Source of the DNA: Pseudomonadota bacterium
GTDB taxonomy: Bacteria > Pseudomonadota > Gammaproteobacteria > Steroidobacterales > Steroidobacteraceae
NCBI GenBank assembly: GCA_025360865.1
Contig: JANYBG010000135.1
Location: 1-58,163 of the forward strand
Reading direction: 5' to 3'
Length of the DNA stretch: 58,163 nt
The notes below the pieces were generated by a model. That model worked only from the letters and a program-made list of their open reading frames with translations. It made no database searches and was not told the origin of the DNA. Shown piece by piece: positions 17,733-26,487 of this stretch. The translations under genes and the position numbers were made by a program. Each line of letters begins with the position of its first letter. The first letter of the stretch is position 1.

Positions 17733-19001
17733 ATGGGGGACAAGACTCTGGATAGGCGCGCAGCCTACGAGATGGGGCCAAGGCCGGACTGGATAAGCCG
17801 GCTCAACGCGGAAGGCGAGATCCTCGATTCGCGGCACGTGGTGCCTCTGGATGCCGCCTCGCTAATCGATGCCGCCTGCGACAGCACGGGCCTTGCGGAC
17901 TTCGGCGATGGGCCCTGGCGCGAACACCTCGACATCCTGCTGCGCGCCCTTCAGGACGAGGCGAACTTGCACCTCCTGGGAAGGCTTTACACCCGGTCCG
18001 ACATGCTCATGTATCTGCAGGGACGCCTGCAGATCATCGAATGGTACACGCGGCATCCGGAGATCGATGACGAGCAGATCACGGAGCCGGTATTCGTGAT
18101 CGGGCTCGGTCGTTCGGGAACGACTATCCTGCAGGAGACGCTCGCCCAGGACGACCAGTTCCGTTTCGTACTGAAGTGGGAAGCGTTGTTTCCGTGCCCG
18201 CCGCCGGCCGAGGAGTCATACCGAAGCGACCCTAGGATTCAGCGCGCGCACGATCTCATCACTCTCCAGGATCGCATAGCACCGGAATGGAAGTCCCAGC
18301 ACGCAGTCGCCGGCAATTTGCCCGTGGATTGCCTCGAGTTCACGCAGGGCTGCTTCGCTTCCGACCTGTTCCTGGCCTCGTTCCAGATTCCCTCTTACGA
18401 AGCCTACCTGGCCAAGCTCGACGCCACCGAGTACTACCGGTGGCACCGAAAGATACTGAAGCTCCTGCAATGGCGCTACAAGCGTAAGCACTGGTTGCTC
18501 AAGGGATCCAATCACCTGCCGGTGATCCCGCAGCTGCTGACGGTGTATCCCGATGCCAAGATCATCTTTCCCGCCAGGGATCCAATCGTCGCGGTTTCCT
18601 CCATCGTCAGCGTGCTGGGGACGATCTACTCCTTTCGCACGGACACCCCCTTCAGCAGCTGCACCTATGAGAAATGGATGCTTATCGACAAGATCGCGGA
18701 GATGCTGAACAAGCTCGTGACCTGGGTTAAGGATGGCACACTGCGACCGGGGTTCTTCGCGACGATCCAGTACCTTGAGTTCTCGGCAGACCCCGGCTCG
18801 GCGCTGCGCGGCCTTTACAGTGACTTGTTGCTAGATCTATCGCCGCAGACCGAGCGACGCATGAGTGCCTACTTAGTGGGGAAGCCTAAGCACGTCTACG
18901 GGAAACACACGTATGAAGTGGGTACCCCTGATGAGATCGCCAGGGAGCGCGAGCTGCTCAGGCCTTACCAGAACTTCTTCAGGGTCGAAAGCGAGGTTTG
19001 A
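17733..19001 (+). CDS. Sulfotransferase family protein
   Basis: The 422-residue protein starts at ATG 17733 behind AGGGGG; an in-frame ATG at 17688 lies inside the operator and is rejected. The 5'-phosphosulfate-binding loop is VFVIGLGRSGTTILQE (about residues 120-135), and a 3'-phosphate-binding-type segment IIFPARDPIVAVSSIVSV follows near 290. It would transfer sulfate from PAPS to a hydroxyl group of a small lipid-like acceptor. Large members of this Sulfotransfer_3 type occur often in steroid- and terpenoid-degrading bacteria. It is the first gene behind operator 1, and the DUF1214 gene follows with essentially no gap. The acceptor is unknown. Confidence 0.84.
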   Translation: MGDKTLDRRAAYEMGPRPDWISRLNAEGEILDSRHVVPLDAASLIDAACDSTGLADFGDGPWREHLDILLRALQDEANLHLLGRLYTRSDMLMYLQGRLQIIEWYTRHPEIDDEQITEPVFVIGLGRSGTTILQETLAQDDQFRFVLKWEALFPCPPPAEESYRSDPRIQRAHDLITLQDRIAPEWKSQHAVAGNLPVDCLEFTQGCFASDLFLASFQIPSYEAYLAKLDATEYYRWHRKILKLLQWRYKRKHWLLKGSNHLPVIPQLLTVYPDAKIIFPARDPIVAVSSIVSVLGTIYSFRTDTPFSSCTYEKWMLIDKIAEMLNKLVTWVKDGTLRPGFFATIQYLEFSADPGSALRGLYSDLLLDLSPQTERRMSAYLVGKPKHVYGKHTYEVGTPDEIARERELLRPYQNFFRVESEV

Positions 19002-19003
19002 CC

Positions 19004-20107
19004 GTGGCGATGCCAAGCGGCGCGGGTGGTAATGGAGCCGCCGACGCGGCGGCGGCGGCAGAGGCGTGGGGTGCGTATTGTGACAGTCTGAAAGTCGCAG
19101 GCCAGCAGCTGCTACGCACTGACTTCCCGATCGACAGGCTTGACCTCGCGGAGGGGCTGCGGTACCTCGTGAGGCTGGTATTCACCTCCATTGATCGCGG
19201 CGTGGAGGGGGCGGACCCGGCCCACCCACTCCTGTACCCGCTGTGCAATGAAAGAATCAAGGTGGGCGGGGACAACCCGGACAACCGGTACTACGCCGCG
19301 GCGATCAGTGACCAGTACGAATACGTTCTCATGGGGGATTTCCGCGACTGCGGCTATTTCAGCGTGGTCGCGACTGGCAAGGTGGATGGCAGTGAGACCG
19401 TCATAAGCGGATCATTGCGGGGCGACGACCTCGAGGTGCTGGCTGACGGCATGACCCGGATCCGCATCTCCGCGCGCAGCTCCGGGCGCGATGTCCTGAC
19501 CACCAACGCGCGCACTAGCCTGCTGATCGTGCGTTGCACAATCGAGGGCCTACCGGGAAAGCAGGTGCCGCTGACACTTCGGCGAGTCGACAAGCCGGAG
19601 CCGCCAGTAGCGCTGTCAGTCGCTGAAATGGCGTCCCGGTTGACCGCAAGCGCGCAGTTCGTGCGCAACGCCTCCGCGTTCTTCGGTGACTTCACGGCTA
19701 GATTCCAGGCTCACATCAACCGCCTGCCGTTATTTCCCGACCAGAAGTACCTGGTATCGATTGGCGGCGATCCGAACATCCTGTACTACCTGTCCGCCTG
19801 GGCGCTCGGGGACAATGAGGTCCTGTGCCTGACGATGCCGCGCATCCCGCGCTGTTCTACCTGGAACCTGCAGCTTTGCAATGTCTGGTTTGAATCGCTG
19901 GACTACACCGCAAGCCAGATACACCTCAACAGTAACAGCGCGATCCTCGATACCGGTGGCGGCGTGACGATCCGGATCGCCGGGCGCGATCCGGGTGGGG
20001 ACAACTGGCTGCGGACCCTCGGCCACACCAGTGGGCTGCTCTGCATGCGGCTGGTAGGGGCCGAGGAGGCCGCGATCGTGAATGCCGCCGTAGGCAAGTT
20101 GCCCTAG
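19004..20107 (+). CDS. DUF1214-type protein
   Basis: The protein has about 367 residues. Possible starts are TTG 18998 (overlapping the previous stop), GTG 19004 and ATG 19010; GTG 19004 is preferred because GCGAGG ends 7 bases before it. The C-terminal 100 residues hold the DUF1214 pattern: TWNLQLCNVWFESLDY, GGGVTIRIAGRDPG, then NWLRTLGHTSGLLCMRL. The N-terminal half is DUF1254-like in layout with AISDQYEYVLMGDFRDCGYFSV. No signal peptide or membrane segment is evident. Such proteins frequently sit beside sulfotransferases in sphingomonad and steroidobacter catabolic loci. Function is unknown; translation is probably coupled to the sulfotransferase. Confidence 0.75.
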   Translation: MAMPSGAGGNGAADAAAAAEAWGAYCDSLKVAGQQLLRTDFPIDRLDLAEGLRYLVRLVFTSIDRGVEGADPAHPLLYPLCNERIKVGGDNPDNRYYAAAISDQYEYVLMGDFRDCGYFSVVATGKVDGSETVISGSLRGDDLEVLADGMTRIRISARSSGRDVLTTNARTSLLIVRCTIEGLPGKQVPLTLRRVDKPEPPVALSVAEMASRLTASAQFVRNASAFFGDFTARFQAHINRLPLFPDQKYLVSIGGDPNILYYLSAWALGDNEVLCLTMPRIPRCSTWNLQLCNVWFESLDYTASQIHLNSNSAILDTGGGVTIRIAGRDPGGDNWLRTLGHTSGLLCMRLVGAEEAAIVNAAVGKLP

Positions 20108-20131
20108 GCCGGACCGTCCTGGAGCGCATCG

Positions 20132-20476
20132 CTAGCGCGTGACGGGTGTCCCGATGGGCACGTAGAACTGGCAGTCAACGTCCGTATAATCCAGCGCGGT
20201 GGACGGGGGGATGCGTGCCACGTTTTCCACGCTCCACAGCCTACGGACGGTTTCCTCGATGCTGTCAGTTTCGATCTCATAGACGGCGAGGTACTCGTGC
20301 CGTGCCTTCTGAAGGCCGGCGGGCAGCGCGACTGCGGCCACACGATAGCGCCGTCCGGAAACCAGAGTCGGAGAGCGGACCATCTCCGGCAGCAGGAGGC
20401 GGTCGTACCATTCATTGAATTCGGCTTCGCGACCTGGGGCCGCGTTGGACCGGACCGTCATAATGTACCTGGCCAT
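20132..20476 (-). CDS. Small dimeric alpha-beta barrel protein (DUF4286/EthD-like)
   Basis: The 114-residue protein begins MARYIMTVRSNAAPGREAEFNEWYD, the standard pattern of a beta strand followed by EFNxWYD and a helix seen in DUF4286 and EthD-like proteins. A second half HEYLAVYEIETDSIEE gives the other half-barrel. Members are often annotated without function and occur in aromatic and steroid degradation clusters, where they may bind or cyclise a substrate. It lies 66 bases downstream of the KstD-like gene on the same strand and is probably expressed with it from operator 2. It converges on the DUF1214 gene with a 24-base gap. Confidence 0.72.
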   Translation of the reverse strand: MARYIMTVRSNAAPGREAEFNEWYDRLLLPEMVRSPTLVSGRRYRVAAVALPAGLQKARHEYLAVYEIETDSIEETVRRLWSVENVARIPPSTALDYTDVDCQFYVPIGTPVTR

Positions 20477-20542
20477 TGGGATTTTCCTTCAGCAGCAGGC
20501 GCGTTGTGATTCTGCGCTCAATGCACCGGGTATCTTCACTTC

Positions 20543-22273
20543 CTAAGCGCCCGGCGCGGTTCGCTCCAAGGCAAGCGGGCCTGTGGCCGGATCCAACGGA
20601 AGCCCGCTGGCGTTGCGGGCGGCTATATAGCCGAATGTCATCGCAGGACTGAGCGTACCTCCGGCACCCGGGTAGGCGTGCCCCATCATGCTCGCCGTAG
20701 TATTGCCGGTCGCATAGAGGCCGCCGATGGGCTTGAGGTCACGATCCAGGACCTGGGCATGCTCGTTGCACAACAGGCCGCCGTTCGTGCCGATGTCTCC
20801 CGGGATGATCGGCAGCGCATAGAAGGGAGGGGTGGTCAGCGGCGCGAGGTTCGGGTTTGGCTGAACCTTGGGATCGCCGTAGTAGCGGTCGTAGGCGCTG
20901 TCCCCGCGCCCGAACTCAGGATCGCGACCCCGTTCAGCGTTCAGATTGAACTGCTTTACCGTGCCGGTAAGGCCGCCGGCGGGAATTGCAAGTCGCGCCT
21001 CAAGCTCGCGCCAGGTACGAGCCTTGACTAGAGAGTGCCGCAGTCCCGCCTGATGCAACGCGAGGGGAATTCCGGGAATTAGTGGACCGACGGGATAGCG
21101 GCGGCGATATCTCTCGTCGAATATGAGATACGAAGGGGAGGTCCGCGCCCCCGGACGGTCAGCCTCGATCATCCTGAGTCCGGCGATGTCGTATGCCAGC
21201 GCCTCGTTCATGTATCGGCGACCGGCCTGGTTGACGATGATGCAGCCGGGGAAGGCGCGCTCGAACGTGAGCAGGCGGGCCCTCGGTTCATCGGGGAGCT
21301 TGATCATTGGCCCCCACCACGCCGAGTCCATGTTGCCTAGCGCAGCTCCTACGGTCAGCCCGAGCTCAAGGCCGTCGCCGGTGTTGGTTTCCAATGCACC
21401 ACTGGACGAGGGGTCCCACGCGCCTGGCAAATGAGCACGCCGCAATGCCGCGCTGCCCTCGAATCCGCCAGTGGCCATCACGACCGCCCGCCGGGTCACG
21501 ATCGATTGCGCGACGCCCAGATGGTCAACAATCGCGCCGGTTACCCGTCCGCTTGCGTCCCGTATTAGGCTGGTAACCGGGGAGTTAAGCCAGAGGGGAA
21601 CGTCGTAGCGCTCCAAGGAGTAGCGCAGACGTCCAAGCAGTGCCCCGCCGGCGGTGAGAAAGCGGTTTCTCCGGGAGACCAGTCGCTGCCCGATGTCCAA
21701 GTAATAGCGGGCAAGGACCTTCACCAGCGTGCGCTGCCAGCCCGGCGGCCGGTGTAACAGCGGAAAGACATCGTCCATCGTGAATGCGATGCGGTTGAAG
21801 AGCAGCGTGGCCGGCACCGGCGGCTGCAGTGATTTCAAATGCGGGCCCAGTCGCCTGCCGTCGAACGGCAGCACGTCATGCGTTCGGTATCCCAGCTTCG
21901 CGCCTGGGGCCTCGGGCCGGTAGTCGGTGTAGGGAATGGAGCGGTATCGCACCTCGGAGTTGTGCTGCAGCCACCCGAGCATATGGCGCGCGGACTCCGC
22001 GAAGGCGCGGATATTGGCATCGGCTACGTCAGCGCCGACGATCGCGTGCAGGTACTCAGACGCCTCCGCCACGGAATCATGGCCGCCGGCCGCGGCGCCC
22101 AGTTCGCTCGCGGGCACCCAGATGAAACCACCCGAGGTCGCGGACGTGCCCCCCCAGTAGTTGGTCTTTTCCACGACGAGCACGCTGAGTCCGGCGGCGG
22201 CGGCGACCAGCGCGGCTGTCAGGCCGCCGGCCCCAGAGCCCGCCACCAAGACATCAATTTCAAGTCTCTTCAT
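20543..22273 (-). CDS. KstD-like FAD-dependent dehydrogenase (3-ketosteroid delta-1-dehydrogenase family)
   Basis: The 576-residue protein starts at ATG 22273 (MKRLEIDVLVAGSGAGGL); an ATG at 22288 lies inside operator 2. The FAD fold VAGSGAGGLTAALVAAAAG is followed by GGTSATSGGFIWVP. The three regions that carry the catalytic tyrosines in Rhodococcus KstD have counterparts: IPYTDYRPEAPGAK, AFPGCIIVNQAGRRYMNEA, and the C-terminal NTTASMMGHAYPGAGGTL with AMTFGYIA. These support 1,2-dehydrogenation of a 3-keto-steroid or related enone, rather than fumarate reduction or urocanate reduction. The exact substrate is open. No signal peptide is seen, so it acts in the cytoplasm. Confidence 0.85.
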   Translation of the reverse strand: MKRLEIDVLVAGSGAGGLTAALVAAAAGLSVLVVEKTNYWGGTSATSGGFIWVPASELGAAAGGHDSVAEASEYLHAIVGADVADANIRAFAESARHMLGWLQHNSEVRYRSIPYTDYRPEAPGAKLGYRTHDVLPFDGRRLGPHLKSLQPPVPATLLFNRIAFTMDDVFPLLHRPPGWQRTLVKVLARYYLDIGQRLVSRRNRFLTAGGALLGRLRYSLERYDVPLWLNSPVTSLIRDASGRVTGAIVDHLGVAQSIVTRRAVVMATGGFEGSAALRRAHLPGAWDPSSSGALETNTGDGLELGLTVGAALGNMDSAWWGPMIKLPDEPRARLLTFERAFPGCIIVNQAGRRYMNEALAYDIAGLRMIEADRPGARTSPSYLIFDERYRRRYPVGPLIPGIPLALHQAGLRHSLVKARTWRELEARLAIPAGGLTGTVKQFNLNAERGRDPEFGRGDSAYDRYYGDPKVQPNPNLAPLTTPPFYALPIIPGDIGTNGGLLCNEHAQVLDRDLKPIGGLYATGNTTASMMGHAYPGAGGTLSPAMTFGYIAARNASGLPLDPATGPLALERTAPGA

Positions 22274-22276
22274 GTC

Positions 22277-22305
22277 ATTGACCAACATTTGCGCGATTGG
22301 TCAAA
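22277..22305. promoter_or_regulatory. Operator 2: ATTGACC-N15-GGTCAAA
   Basis: ATTGACC (22277-22283) and GGTCAAA (22299-22305) are spaced by 15 bases, identical to the other two sites except for the last base. It sits immediately upstream of the KstD-like start (22273, minus strand). A possible -35 (TTGACG on the minus strand, 22330-22335) lies upstream; the -10 is not clear. A bound repressor here would block transcription start or the ribosome region. Confidence 0.68.
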
Positions 22306-22495
22306 GATTTGGCATGCATTCACCCGCGACGTCAAGTGGAGGCTGGGCCCTCAAGCCGCGCCCGCAGGGCCGGCGGTGGATGGCGGATACACTCAACGCG
22401 AACGGGGGAAAAATCGGCTATCGCCTGCTCATAACGGTAGCCGCGGACAGGTCGCGGACGGCGACGCGAGACGCGGCCCCGCGCCGCTGCGGCGC

Positions 22496-22523
22496 TTGAC
22501 TTGTAAGACATTACGGCTAGGAT
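22496..22523 (+). promoter_or_regulatory. Sigma-70 type promoter for the TonB-dependent receptor
   Basis: TTGACT (22496-22501) and TAGGAT (22518-22523) are 16 bases apart. Operator 3 begins at the very next bases, so the predicted start of transcription (about 22530) falls inside it. This is a typical repressor-controlled promoter layout. Confidence 0.6.
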
Positions 22524-22526
22524 GCG

Positions 22527-22555
22527 ATTGACCGATTGCTATACAAACGGTCAAT
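22527..22555. promoter_or_regulatory. Operator 3: ATTGACC-N15-GGTCAAT
   Basis: This is the best copy: CGATTGACCG (22525-22534) and CGGTCAATCG (22548-22557) form perfect 10-bp arms. Core arms and the 15-base spacing equal those of operator 1. It lies 27 bases before the start of the TonB-dependent receptor, directly after its predicted -10 element. Confidence 0.75.
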
Positions 22556-22582
22556 CGATAGGCGATTGCTAGGGGGTGCCAC

Positions 22583-24727
22583 GTGAAAAGTACACACTCT
22601 GCCATGCTGATGTTTGGGCTGGCGCTGTGCGCCGCTGGGGGGTTACGCCCCACGACTGCGAGCGCCGCGCAATCCAGCTCCGAACTGCAGGAGGTTGTCG
22701 TCACGGCCGAGCGGCGCGAGACGAATCTGCAGGATGCGCCTCTGTCGATCCTCGCGTTTGACGAGGGATCGCTGTCGAACATGGGAGTGACGGGGCTCGG
22801 TGACCTGACCCACGCCGTTCCGAACCTGACGCAGATTACCTGGTCCGTCGGCAATTCGACACTCAGGCTCTACATCCGGGGAATCGGCCAGACCGACAGT
22901 CAGCTGACCGGGGACTCCCCGGTGGGCGTCTATCTGGATGGGGTCTACGTGGCACGCACCTCAGGCCTCGCCCAGAGCATGCCGGATATCGAGCGCGTGG
23001 AAGTGCTGCGCGGCCCGCAGGGCACCCTGTTCGGACGCAATACCACGGGTGGCGCGATCAACATCGTCACGAAGCCACCCACGACCGATGATTTCAAGAT
23101 CTTGCAGACAGTGCGGGTTGGGAATTACGGCGCGTTCAAGTCGAGCACAATGCTCAACATGCCGGTGACCGATGAATTCGCAGTGAAGGTCGCGTATTTG
23201 GCGGATCAGCGCGGCGGAACGGTCGACAACACCGGCGGCGGGAACGATTTCAACCAGTGGGACAACAAGGCCGCGCGCATCGCCGCGCGCTGGAAGCCAA
23301 GCGCGGCGGTGACGCTGGACTACGAGTGGGATGATTCGCGCTATGTAACGACCGCAGACCTGCTTTACCTGGATACGGTGAGTTCGCTGTTCACAGGCGT
23401 GCTTCCAGAGACGAAGCATCGCGTCAACAGTTTCGCGCTGCCCTTGCCGGTTCCTGACAGCCACACCCGCACGGGCGGGAACGAGCTAACCGCGAGCATC
23501 GAGACCGGAATCGGGGAGCTCAAGTCGATCTCAGCCTACCGGACCCTCGACTTCGACGCCTACCAGGATCAGTCTGCGAACTCATTCCTCGAGATATTCC
23601 GTAACAAGCAGCTGATCGACCACCAGCACCAGTTCTCCGAGGAACTGCAGCTGATCGGGGGCACACCGGACACCGCACTGACCTATGTCGCGGGCCTCTA
23701 TTACTTCCGTGAGGCGGGCGATGAGGTGGCAACGGATGAGATTGGCCTTATAAATCTGGACCTGCCGCGGCACATCACGGCTACAAACAAGGCCTATGCG
23801 GCGTATACCTCCTGGACCTGGCGCCCGGGTGGCACTTCGCGCTGGTCCTGGACACTGGGCGGGCGGTATTCCAAGGACGAGCGCGAGGCGGACAACTTCA
23901 TCGTGGCTCCCGTCTCGGCCAGCTACGACAAGTTCACGCCCTCGGGTGATGTCAGCTTCAAGCTCACTGATACCAGTTCGATCTACGGCCGAATCTCAAC
24001 CGGCTATGACGCCGGTGGCTTCAACATGCGCGCGGCGGACTTCAGCCACGCCTTTGGCCCGGAGTCCTTGACCGCCTATGAAATCGGCTGGAAATCGGAA
24101 CTCCTGCAGCACCGCCTGCGCTTCAATGGCGCGGTGTTCCTATCCGACTACACGGACATCCAGTTCACTATTAAGGTGCCCGGCCAGTCCAATCCGGCGC
24201 TTACCGAGACACTCAATGCAGGCAAGGAGCGCCTCTACGGCCTGGAATTCGACGCTACCTACCTGTTCACCGAGTCGCTGATCGGCTCTTTGTCCTACGG
24301 GCATCTCGCGGGTGAATTCAAGAAGGCCGCTCCCGGTGACGACTTATCGCTCTACCGTCCAGCCAACGCGCCTAAGAACACCCTCCATGCGACTATCGAC
24401 TGGACGATGGCTCACATCGCAAAAGGAGAGCTCGGGCTGTACCTGGACTATGCGTACCAGGCCTCCACCTTCACCACGCCCAGGAACCCCTATCCGGGCA
24501 GCGATGAGATCCCCTCATATGGTCTGTTCGATGCGCAACTGAAGTGGAGCCGCGACGGAGTCATTGGTGGCCGCGGCGGAGTCAGTGCCGCGCTTTGGAT
24601 CAAGAACGCCTTTGACAAGGAATACTTCGTGGATGCGGCTTCGGTATTCGAAGGCCTGCATGCGAATCGACTGGTTCGCTACGGCGATCCGCGCACTTAT
24701 GGCGTCGAAGTGAGCTTGCGATACTGA
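22583..24727 (+). CDS. TonB-dependent receptor
   Basis: The 714-residue outer-membrane protein starts at GTG 22583 behind AGGGGG. It has a signal peptide (LMFGLALCAAGG, cleavage near ASAA), then the TonB box region LQEVVVTAERRETNLQDAP. The plug domain carries LRLYIRGIGQTD, VYLDGVYVARTSG and RVEVLRGPQGTLFGRNTTGG. The 22-strand barrel ends in VEVSLRY with the terminal aromatic residue needed for assembly. The plug type (IRGIGQ, SPVGVYLDGVY) is the one found in sphingomonad and steroidobacter receptors for large hydrophobic or steroid-like substrates, not the classic siderophore type. It is the gene behind operator 3 and leads an apparent receptor-SDR-TetR unit. Confidence 0.93.
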   Translation: MKSTHSAMLMFGLALCAAGGLRPTTASAAQSSSELQEVVVTAERRETNLQDAPLSILAFDEGSLSNMGVTGLGDLTHAVPNLTQITWSVGNSTLRLYIRGIGQTDSQLTGDSPVGVYLDGVYVARTSGLAQSMPDIERVEVLRGPQGTLFGRNTTGGAINIVTKPPTTDDFKILQTVRVGNYGAFKSSTMLNMPVTDEFAVKVAYLADQRGGTVDNTGGGNDFNQWDNKAARIAARWKPSAAVTLDYEWDDSRYVTTADLLYLDTVSSLFTGVLPETKHRVNSFALPLPVPDSHTRTGGNELTASIETGIGELKSISAYRTLDFDAYQDQSANSFLEIFRNKQLIDHQHQFSEELQLIGGTPDTALTYVAGLYYFREAGDEVATDEIGLINLDLPRHITATNKAYAAYTSWTWRPGGTSRWSWTLGGRYSKDEREADNFIVAPVSASYDKFTPSGDVSFKLTDTSSIYGRISTGYDAGGFNMRAADFSHAFGPESLTAYEIGWKSELLQHRLRFNGAVFLSDYTDIQFTIKVPGQSNPALTETLNAGKERLYGLEFDATYLFTESLIGSLSYGHLAGEFKKAAPGDDLSLYRPANAPKNTLHATIDWTMAHIAKGELGLYLDYAYQASTFTTPRNPYPGSDEIPSYGLFDAQLKWSRDGVIGGRGGVSAALWIKNAFDKEYFVDAASVFEGLHANRLVRYGDPRTYGVEVSLRY

Positions 24728-24772
24728 GCGATCGGGACACTGGGCCGGCGGAAGCGTCGAAGGAGCGAGGTC

Positions 24773-25609
24773 ATTTCAAACAGCGAACACGCCACGCGCG
24801 CCGGCAAGCTTGCGGGAAAGGTCGCGATCGTCACCGGAGCCGCCCAGGGCACGGGTGAGGCGATCGCGCGTCGGTTCGTGGCTGAGGGGGCCCGGGTGAT
24901 CCTCGCGGACGTCCGGGTAGCGCAGGGCGAGGCGCTTGCGCGCGAGCTGGGTGACAACGCCGAGTTTGTCGAATTGGACGTCGGCGAGGAGAGCCATTGG
25001 GCCCGCGTGGTTGCCCGGGCGGAGCATCGCTTTGGCGGGGTCGACATCCTCATCAACAATGCCGCGGTTCTGGTGATGGCTCCTCTGGAAGAGACCTCGC
25101 TTTCCGACTATGAGCGCGCGGTACGCGTCAACCAAGTGGGCCCCTTCTTGGGCATGCGGACCGTGGTCCCGGGCATGAAGCGCCGCGGGGGCGGGTCAAT
25201 CGTCAACATCGGTTCCACTGATGGGGTCTTCCCGGGCGACCAGGGCCTGATGGCCTACGGGGCAACGAAGTGGGCCCTGCGAGGCATGACGAAGATCGCT
25301 GCGGTGGAACTCGGGCAGCACGGGATCCGGGTGAACATCGTCAACCCGGACGCCGGCAATCCGCTCATCGGACGGCCGTTCTTTCCTCCGGAAGTGATCA
25401 GCGATGCGAAGCTGCACGAGCTGGGCAACCGCATGGCCTACCGAGTGCTGAAGCGCCTGCGACCGGACCGCAAGCGCGTCGACGAGATCGTCCCGATGGT
25501 GCTGCTTCTGGCCTCAGAGGACGGTTCCGCGTGCACGGGTGGCGACTATCCCGTCGACGGCGGATATAGTGCGGGTATGAGCGGACTCGCGCAACTATTA
25601 GGACTTTAG
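24773..25609 (+). CDS. SDR dehydrogenase, hydroxysteroid dehydrogenase-like, probable ATT start
   Basis: The reading frame needs its N-terminal Rossmann strand (GKVAIVTGAAQGTGEAIARR), which lies upstream of the first in-frame GTG (24878). Between the in-frame stop at 24725 and this strand there is no ATG, GTG or TTG. The best-placed codon is ATT at 24773, 7 bases after AAGGAG (24760-24765); CTG 24740 is the other option. From ATT the protein has 278 residues. It shows NNAAVLVMAPLEET, the catalytic Ser in IGSTDG, YGATK and the late PFFPPE loop, resembling 3-alpha/20-beta-hydroxysteroid dehydrogenases. It presumably oxidises a ring or side-chain hydroxyl of the compound imported by the receptor upstream. 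Confidence 0.8.
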   Translation: MSNSEHATRAGKLAGKVAIVTGAAQGTGEAIARRFVAEGARVILADVRVAQGEALARELGDNAEFVELDVGEESHWARVVARAEHRFGGVDILINNAAVLVMAPLEETSLSDYERAVRVNQVGPFLGMRTVVPGMKRRGGGSIVNIGSTDGVFPGDQGLMAYGATKWALRGMTKIAAVELGQHGIRVNIVNPDAGNPLIGRPFFPPEVISDAKLHELGNRMAYRVLKRLRPDRKRVDEIVPMVLLLASEDGSACTGGDYPVDGGYSAGMSGLAQLLGL

Positions 25610-25714
25610 TATTCGGTCACGAGCGCTGCGGCCCCGCGAGGGCACGAGGTCCGCGTACCGGCTGCACGTATTGCGTGGCGATCCCGCGGCCGCTCTGGCA
25701 CGATTGCGCTGACC

Positions 25715-26458
25715 ATGGCAGATAAGCAACGCTCCGAGCCGCAGACAGATGCCTACGGACCCCGGCAACTCAAGTCATTAGCGCGCCGGCGGCAGGTCCT
25801 GGCCGCGGCCAACCGTTGCTTCAGTCGCCACGGATTCGCGAAGACGTCGATCCAACTGGTCGCCACGGAGGCCGCGGTCTCCAAAGCGCTCGTTTTCGCG
25901 TTCTTCGGCCACAAGGCCGCGCTCTATGACGCGGTGATCGAGCAGACCCTAGTCACGTGGACGGGATTCGCTGAACACGAGGCCGCGCGCTTTCACGGTC
26001 GCCCGGAGCGGGAACTGGCAAGCATGTTCCGTGGCTCATTTGAGTTCGCGGCGCATTCCCCGATGCTGCGAGTGCTCATGTCACGACGCGATCGCGAGTT
26101 GCAGGAGAAGCTAACCAGTTTGCCGCGGATCGTGCGCGACTGGCGGAGGCGCTTCGCGGACGTGGTCCAGCGTGGGATTAGTCAGCAGGTCTTCAGAGCG
26201 GACCTTGACCCCCAGTTGACCGCTCTGGTGATCCACGACGTCCAGCACCTGTACCTCGATCAGATGGTCGCAGGCCAGAAAGGTGACTACGACGCCGACA
26301 GAATGGAAATGGCTCTTGGCCTTCTTCTCGCCGGGATCCGTGTGGTGCCAAAGGGCCCGATCCCGGGCGAGGAACGCGTTGCCAGCGCCAGGAGAGCGCG
26401 CATCGGTGGGTCAGCGCCTACCGCGAGGTCGCCCGCAAGCACCCGGCGACGGCGCTGA
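25715..26458 (+). CDS. TetR/AcrR family transcriptional regulator
   Basis: The 247-residue protein begins at ATG 25715. The N-terminal helix-turn-helix (about residues 28-75) reads VLAAANRCFSRHGFAKTSIQ, then EAAVSKALVFAFFGHKAALY, the standard TetR layout. The ligand domain follows; a long basic, disordered C-terminal tail (RRARIGG, ARSPASTRRRR) is unusual. It lies downstream of the receptor and SDR genes on the same strand with a 105-base gap. As the only repressor-type gene in the locus it is the best candidate to bind the three ATTGACC-N15-GGTCAAT operators. No such operator precedes its own gene, so it is either constitutive or read from operator 3. Confidence 0.86.
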   Translation: MADKQRSEPQTDAYGPRQLKSLARRRQVLAAANRCFSRHGFAKTSIQLVATEAAVSKALVFAFFGHKAALYDAVIEQTLVTWTGFAEHEAARFHGRPERELASMFRGSFEFAAHSPMLRVLMSRRDRELQEKLTSLPRIVRDWRRRFADVVQRGISQQVFRADLDPQLTALVIHDVQHLYLDQMVAGQKGDYDADRMEMALGLLLAGIRVVPKGPIPGEERVASARRARIGGSAPTARSPASTRRRR

Positions 26459-26487
26459 GCCGGCCCGGGACGCTCCTAAGCGATCCT

